Assembly: GCF_023078355.1 (NCBI RefSeq)
Contig: NZ_CP095552.1
Location: 5,208,001-5,272,000, forward strand
From: Gordonia hongkongensis
Lineage (GTDB): Bacteria; Actinomycetota; Actinomycetes; Mycobacteriales; Mycobacteriaceae
DNA: 64,000 nucleotides
Direction of reading: 5' to 3'
Shown: in pieces, positions 60,047-64,000 of the stretch
Layout: the number at the start of each line of letters is the position of its first letter
Numbering within the stretch: position 1 is the first letter of the stretch
Translations under genes and position numbers: made by a program
Notes under the pieces: generated by a model
The model's database searches: none
What the model saw: only the letters and a program-made list of their open reading frames with translations
What the model was told of the DNA's origin: nothing

Positions 60047-62758
60047 GCCGCGCCCGTCCGCCGCCGAGCCCCGTTCGTCTCGTTCTCTCGCCTTCTCGCA
60101 TGCGCTGCGGTCCGGCGCGCTCGCGACGCTGGCCTCCGCCGTGGTCCTGGCCGTTCTCGGTCTGATGGTCCTGTCCGGCGCGGTGGGACCGGCGTCGGCG
60201 GCGCCGGAGACGGCCACCAGCGATTCCGACGCCGGATCCGGCGCGTCGGACCGGTCACCGAGCCGCTTCGCCCGCATCGTCATCGATTCGATGACCCCGA
60301 ACATCGTGACCACGACCAGCCGGCCGGTGGTCACCGTCAGCGGACGCGTCGACAACGTCGGCGACCGGTCCATCACCGACCTGACCATCCGGCTCGAGCG
60401 CGGCGATCCGGTGGCGTCGGCCGCGGGCCTGCGCACCGACCTCGCCGACGACGATCCGGCCGTCGCCGTGGCCGGCCCCTTCGAAGCGCTGTCCGACTCG
60501 CTCGCCCCTGGCGAGAGCGTCGGCTTCCGCATGTCGATGGCACTCTCGGCCAACAACGGTCCCGACGGCCAGGGCCTGGCCATCTCCCAGCCCGGCGTGT
60601 ACCCGATGCAGGTCAACGTCAACGGCACCCCGGAGTACGGCAACACCGCGCAGGTCGCGGGATCGCGGATGCTGCTGCCGGTGTTGTCCCTGCCACCCGA
60701 CGACACCCGGGCCGCCGGTTACGTCGACCCGTCCACCGAGTACTCCGACGCCGACCCGGTCGTCGGGCTCGGGCCGGACGGGTCGGTGTCGGCGAACCTG
60801 TCCAGTCCGGCACGCATGACGATGGTGTGGCCGTTGGCCGCCCCGCCGCAGCTCGCGCCGGGTGTGCTGGGCGGCAACACCGAACCGGTCCGGTTGATCA
60901 ACGAAAACATGGCGCGGTCGCTCGCCGACGGCGGCAGACTCGCCGAGCTACTCGCCGCGCTGCAGCGGGTCGTCGGGGAACCCCACCCGCACAATCGGAT
61001 TCGGTGACATCGGACACGCCGCCATCCGAGACACCGGAGAACCCGGAACCGAGCGCACTGCCCGGTTCGGAGAAGCTCGCCGACAGCATGTGCCTGGCGA
61101 TCGACCCCGACCTCGTCGTCACGGTGCGCGCGATGTCGCTGGGGTACGAGGTGTCCGACAATCCCGCCGATCCGAGGTCGACGACCCGGCCCGGTAGCGG
61201 CGTGGACGCCGCCGGTCGCTGGCTCACCGGCCTGCGATGGATCGCGCAGCGGATGTGCGTGGTGGCCCTGCCGTACGCGCAGGCCGATCTGACCTCCCTG
61301 ACCCGGATCGGCAACACCGGCCTCACCGAGGCCGCGCTGCGGTCACCGGCCGACATCATCGACACCGTGCTCGGCGTCCGGAGCGTGCGCGGTCTCTCGA
61401 TCCCCGCCCTGGGGGCGATCGACGCCGACGGCGCCGCCGCCCTCACCGAGGCCGAGATGACCGCGACCGCGGTGTCGTCGAATTCCGTCGCGCCGGTCGG
61501 TCGCCGCGACGCCGCCGGCCGCTACCGGATCGGTGACCTCGCCGCCCAGACCTACGACGCACCTGTGACCGCCTCGTTCGCCGCGCTCGGTACGGCGCCG
61601 TCCACCCCCGCTCTGACGCCTCCGAGTCAGCGCGTCGACCTGTCCGACGAGTCCGAGGGAAGCAGGCGCCAGAGCGCGATCGGTGCCCTCGCCTATCCCG
61701 CGATCGCCGCGCCGGAACCCGGTCCGACCGCACCCGGGGCACGCCCGTCGCCCGACCCGGTCGTCGGCAGATCGGCGTTCCTGATGCCCCCGACGTACTG
61801 GTCGCCCACGTCCGCCGACGCCGAGGCCCTGTTCACCACCGCACGGCTGCTCCTCGAATCGGGTGCCGCGACACCGGCTCCGCTGTCGACGCTGGCCGCC
61901 GACCTCAATTCCGCGCCCGAGCAGGCGCGGCTGATCGACCCGCCCGGGGTCGGTCCGGTGGGCGAGGTGGGCTCGGTGCTGACGAGCGACGCGACCGGAT
62001 CGATACGACGCAATGTCGAGGACAGCTGGCAGTTCGAGGGCGCCCTGGTGCGCTCGGCGGATGTCGCCGCCACCCCCGAGCGGTACATGTCGCCGCTGCG
62101 CGAGGACCAGCTCCGGGCGATCCGCTCCCCGGATGCCCAGGGGTCGGCCGTCTACACCCACCTGCGGCGCGCGCAGACCGAACGCATCGACGCCGTCGCG
62201 TCGACCCTGTACCGGATGTCGCAGTCGGTCACCATCCTCGATCCCGGCGGTCGTTACACGCTGGCTTCCGAGCGGAGTCCGCTGCTGCTGGTCGTGAGCA
62301 ACGACCTCGCGCTCCCGGTGCGTGCCCGGATCACCACGTCCGAGCCGGCGGGCATCGAGATCGGCGACCTCGGGGTGATCGAGATCCCGGCGCGCGGAAC
62401 CCGGCAGATCCAGCTGCCCACCCAGGGCGACGCCTCCGAGGCGATCAGTGTGCAGATCCGGTTGTCGACGGTCACCGGCGTGCCACTGGGCCAGCCGATC
62501 AGCCTGTCGGTGCACACCAACGCGTACGGCAAGCCGCTGTTCTACATCACGATCATCGCTGCGGCAGCGCTGGTCCTGCTCACCGCGCGTCGGTTGTGGC
62601 ATCGTTTCCGCGGCCAGCCCGATCCCGCCGACGCCGACCGTCCCGAACCCGACGAACTCGAGCGATTGCTTGCCGGAAGCGGGTATCAGGAGCGACGCCG
62701 TACCCTGCAGAGCGAGGGTCGGACGTACGGCGAGGAACCGGGCGATGACCCTCCATGA
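60039..62758 (+). CDS. DUF6049 envelope protein (Rv3909-like), frameshift near 60985
   Basis: An exported, single-anchor protein of about 906 residues if repaired. A signal or anchor helix lies at about residues 29-55 ([20 protein letters not shown]), then an Ig-like region with [21 protein letters not shown] long Ala/Asp/Ser-rich extracytoplasmic part follows, and one C-terminal helix ([20 protein letters not shown]) precedes an acidic tail. The first frame stops at 61005 inside the linker, and the second runs to 62758. One extra C in CCCC or CCC at 60981-60988 joins them. It lies between mutT4 and murJ, as Rv3909. Role in peptidoglycan export is inferred from linkage only. Confidence 0.82.
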
Positions 62759-62797
62759 CCGACATCACCACGACCCGAGGACGGCGGCAGAAGCGAC

Positions 62798-64000
62798 GTG
62801 ACCTGGAACGATGAGCCGCGTGTACCGCGGTCGGGGACACCCGGCCCGGTGCCGCCCCAGCGTCCCGAGCGCGCCGCACCCCGGCGGATTCCGCCGAACC
62901 GGGTTTCGGGTGGCCGGGTCCCTCCGACGCGGATCCCGCCCGGGTCCCCGGATCCGGGACCCACTGCGCCACGGCCTGCCGAACCACGATCGCCCGACGC
63001 GCGGTCTGCGGCCCCACGACCCGCGCCGCCGCGGCCGGGCGGGCGGGCACCCTCGGCCCCGCGTCCGCCCGCGCCATCGGCACCTACTCCACCGGCCCCC
63101 ACGCCGGCCCGGCCGGACGTGTCACCGGCCCAGAACAACACGCGGGTCATGACCGCGTCCGACCCCCGCGGACCGTCGAACGGTCCGGTGGCCGCCGGCG
63201 CGGTGTCCGTCCAGAAGGCACCCGACGAGAAGGCGCCCGACGGGAAAACGCCCGACGGGAAAGCGTCGTCGACCGGTCTGGCGCGGGACTCGGACTCGAG
63301 CATCCTGCGCACCAGCGGGTCGATCGCGATCGCCACCCTGTTCAGTCGCATCACCGGCTTCCTGCGGACCGTACTCATCCTCGCGATGCTCGGCCCTGCC
63401 ATCGCCTCGGCGTTCCAGGCGGCCGACGTGCTGCCGAACATGATCGCCGAGGTCGTCCTCGGCGCCGTGCTGACGGCGATCGTCATCCCGCTGCTCGCCC
63501 GGGCCGAGGCCGAGGACGACGACGGCGGCGAGGGTTTCATCAACCGGATCTTCACCATCACCGTCGTCGTCCTCGGGACCGCGACGGTCGTGGCGGTGAT
63601 CGCGGCGCCGCTGCTCACCTATCTGAACCTGGGGGACGGGCAGGTCAATCGCGAGCTGTCGACCGCGCTCGCCTACCTGCTGCTGCCGGAGATCCTGTTC
63701 TACGGCCTGTCCGCGTTGTTCATCGCGATCCTCAACCTGCGCGGCTACTTCAAGCCGGGTGCGTGGGCGCCCGTACTGAACAACGTCGTGCAGATCACCA
63801 CTCTCGTGCTCTACGCGGTGGTGCCCGGCGAGATCACCCTCAACCCCGTCCGGATGTCCGATCCGCAGCTCCTGGTGCTCGGCATCGGTTGCACGACCGG
63901 TGTCGTGCTCCAGGCGCTGATACTGGTGCCGTTCCTCCGCAAGTCGGGGGTGCGGCTGCGCCTGCAGTGGGGGATCGACGCGCGCCTGCGCCAGTTCGGG
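62798..64000 (+). CDS. murJ: MurJ/MviN lipid II flippase (3' end off window)
   Basis: The N-terminal ~400 residues of MurJ. A cytosolic Pro/Arg-rich extension of about 165 residues (PPAPSAPTPPAPTPARP) ends in KAPDEKAPDGKTPDGKASS repeats. The transporter then begins ILRTSGSIAIATLFSRITGF and LRTVLILAMLGPAIASAFQA, followed by DVLPNMIAEVVLGAVLTAIV, the first MurJ helices. YGLSALFIAILNLRGYFKPG and PVLNNVVQI continue the core. It flips lipid II for peptidoglycan synthesis. The GTG at 62798 lies 40 bases after the DUF6049 stop. An ATG overlapping that stop at 62756 closes after 19 codons. Equivalent to Rv3910, whose homologue also carries extra domains. Confidence 0.9.
   Translation, partial: MTWNDEPRVPRSGTPGPVPPQRPERAAPRRIPPNRVSGGRVPPTRIPPGSPDPGPTAPRPAEPRSPDARSAAPRPAPPRPGGRAPSAPRPPAPSAPTPPAPTPARPDVSPAQNNTRVMTASDPRGPSNGPVAAGAVSVQKAPDEKAPDGKTPDGKASSTGLARDSDSSILRTSGSIAIATLFSRITGFLRTVLILAMLGPAIASAFQAADVLPNMIAEVVLGAVLTAIVIPLLARAEAEDDDGGEGFINRIFTITVVVLGTATVVAVIAAPLLTYLNLGDGQVNRELSTALAYLLLPEILFYGLSALFIAILNLRGYFKPGAWAPVLNNVVQITTLVLYAVVPGEITLNPVRMSDPQLLVLGIGCTTGVVLQALILVPFLRKSGVRLRLQWGIDARLRQFG

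Noticed and set aside
62756..62815. ATG overlapping the DUF6049 stop as the start of murJ
   Set aside because: That frame closes after 19 codons; the MurJ frame opens at GTG 62798.

Overview
The window is high-G+C actinobacterial chromosome, most likely Gordonia or a close relative in the Mycobacteriales. This rests on protein character and gene order, not on a database match. The right-hand third follows the oriC-flanking order known from Mycobacterium tuberculosis: Rv0037c-like MFS, Rv0038/YqgE and leuS, then pcnA, mutT4 (NUDIX), Rv3909-like DUF6049 and murJ (Rv3907c-Rv3910). The middle carries the Rv3689-Rv3695-type membrane/MoxR cluster. Many genes start 6-7 bases after a TANNNT hexamer, the signature of leaderless actinobacterial mRNAs.

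Region 1 (1-10450, minus strand) is a methylated-amine nitrogen-assimilation cluster. A small cupin gene (frameshifted here) leads a tightly overlapping chain: DmmA-like protein, flavin/2Fe-2S reductase, a DUF3445 heme N-demethylase fused to a second DmmA-like domain, a second reductase and a second DUF3445 demethylase. An ammonium/methylammonium transporter, a GlnT/GmaS-type glutamine synthetase and GlxB/GlxC N-methylglutamate-synthase-like subunits follow; GlxC runs off the left edge. A GlnR-type box lies upstream of the cupin. A terminator-like hairpin and a 17-bp palindrome separate amt from glnT.

Region 2 (10450-18500) holds a WhiB-like protein, a drug-type MFS exporter with a divergent TetR and paired operators, a decayed alcohol dehydrogenase, a VOC protein with a divergent WYL regulator, a glucosylglycerate hydrolase, an SDR, REP-like hairpins, and a ketosteroid-isomerase-like gene behind a KstR-type box.

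Region 3 (18590-24065 and 37977-39968) is the conserved DUF4129/DUF4350/MoxR/DUF58 operon plus the SpoIIM-like and RDD genes. These two halves are separated by about 13.9 kb of accessory DNA. The insert holds an Hsp20 gene with a CIRCE element, gene-poor stretches with tiny ORFs, a DUF1348/TetR pair, a small secreted protein, and a tricarboxylate module. That module comprises an aconitase-family enzyme, a GntR regulator, a TctC-USP-TctB-TctA transporter and an RraA-fold aldolase, with two near-identical palindromes flanking the regulator gene.

Region 4 (40029-64000) is mostly housekeeping: secreted lipase, acyl-CoA dehydrogenase, TfoX-N protein, leuS, SdpI-like and SBF transporters, CocE-type hydrolase, YqgE, MFS, Ca-binding-repeat protein, EgtE-like PLP enzyme, tetR-glpD, lipid kinase, pcnA, NUDIX, DUF6049 and the start of murJ.

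Three otherwise intact genes (cupin, MoxR, DUF6049) are each broken by a single small indel, two of them beside C-runs, which points to residual sequencing errors. No rRNA, tRNA, CRISPR array or complete IS element was seen.
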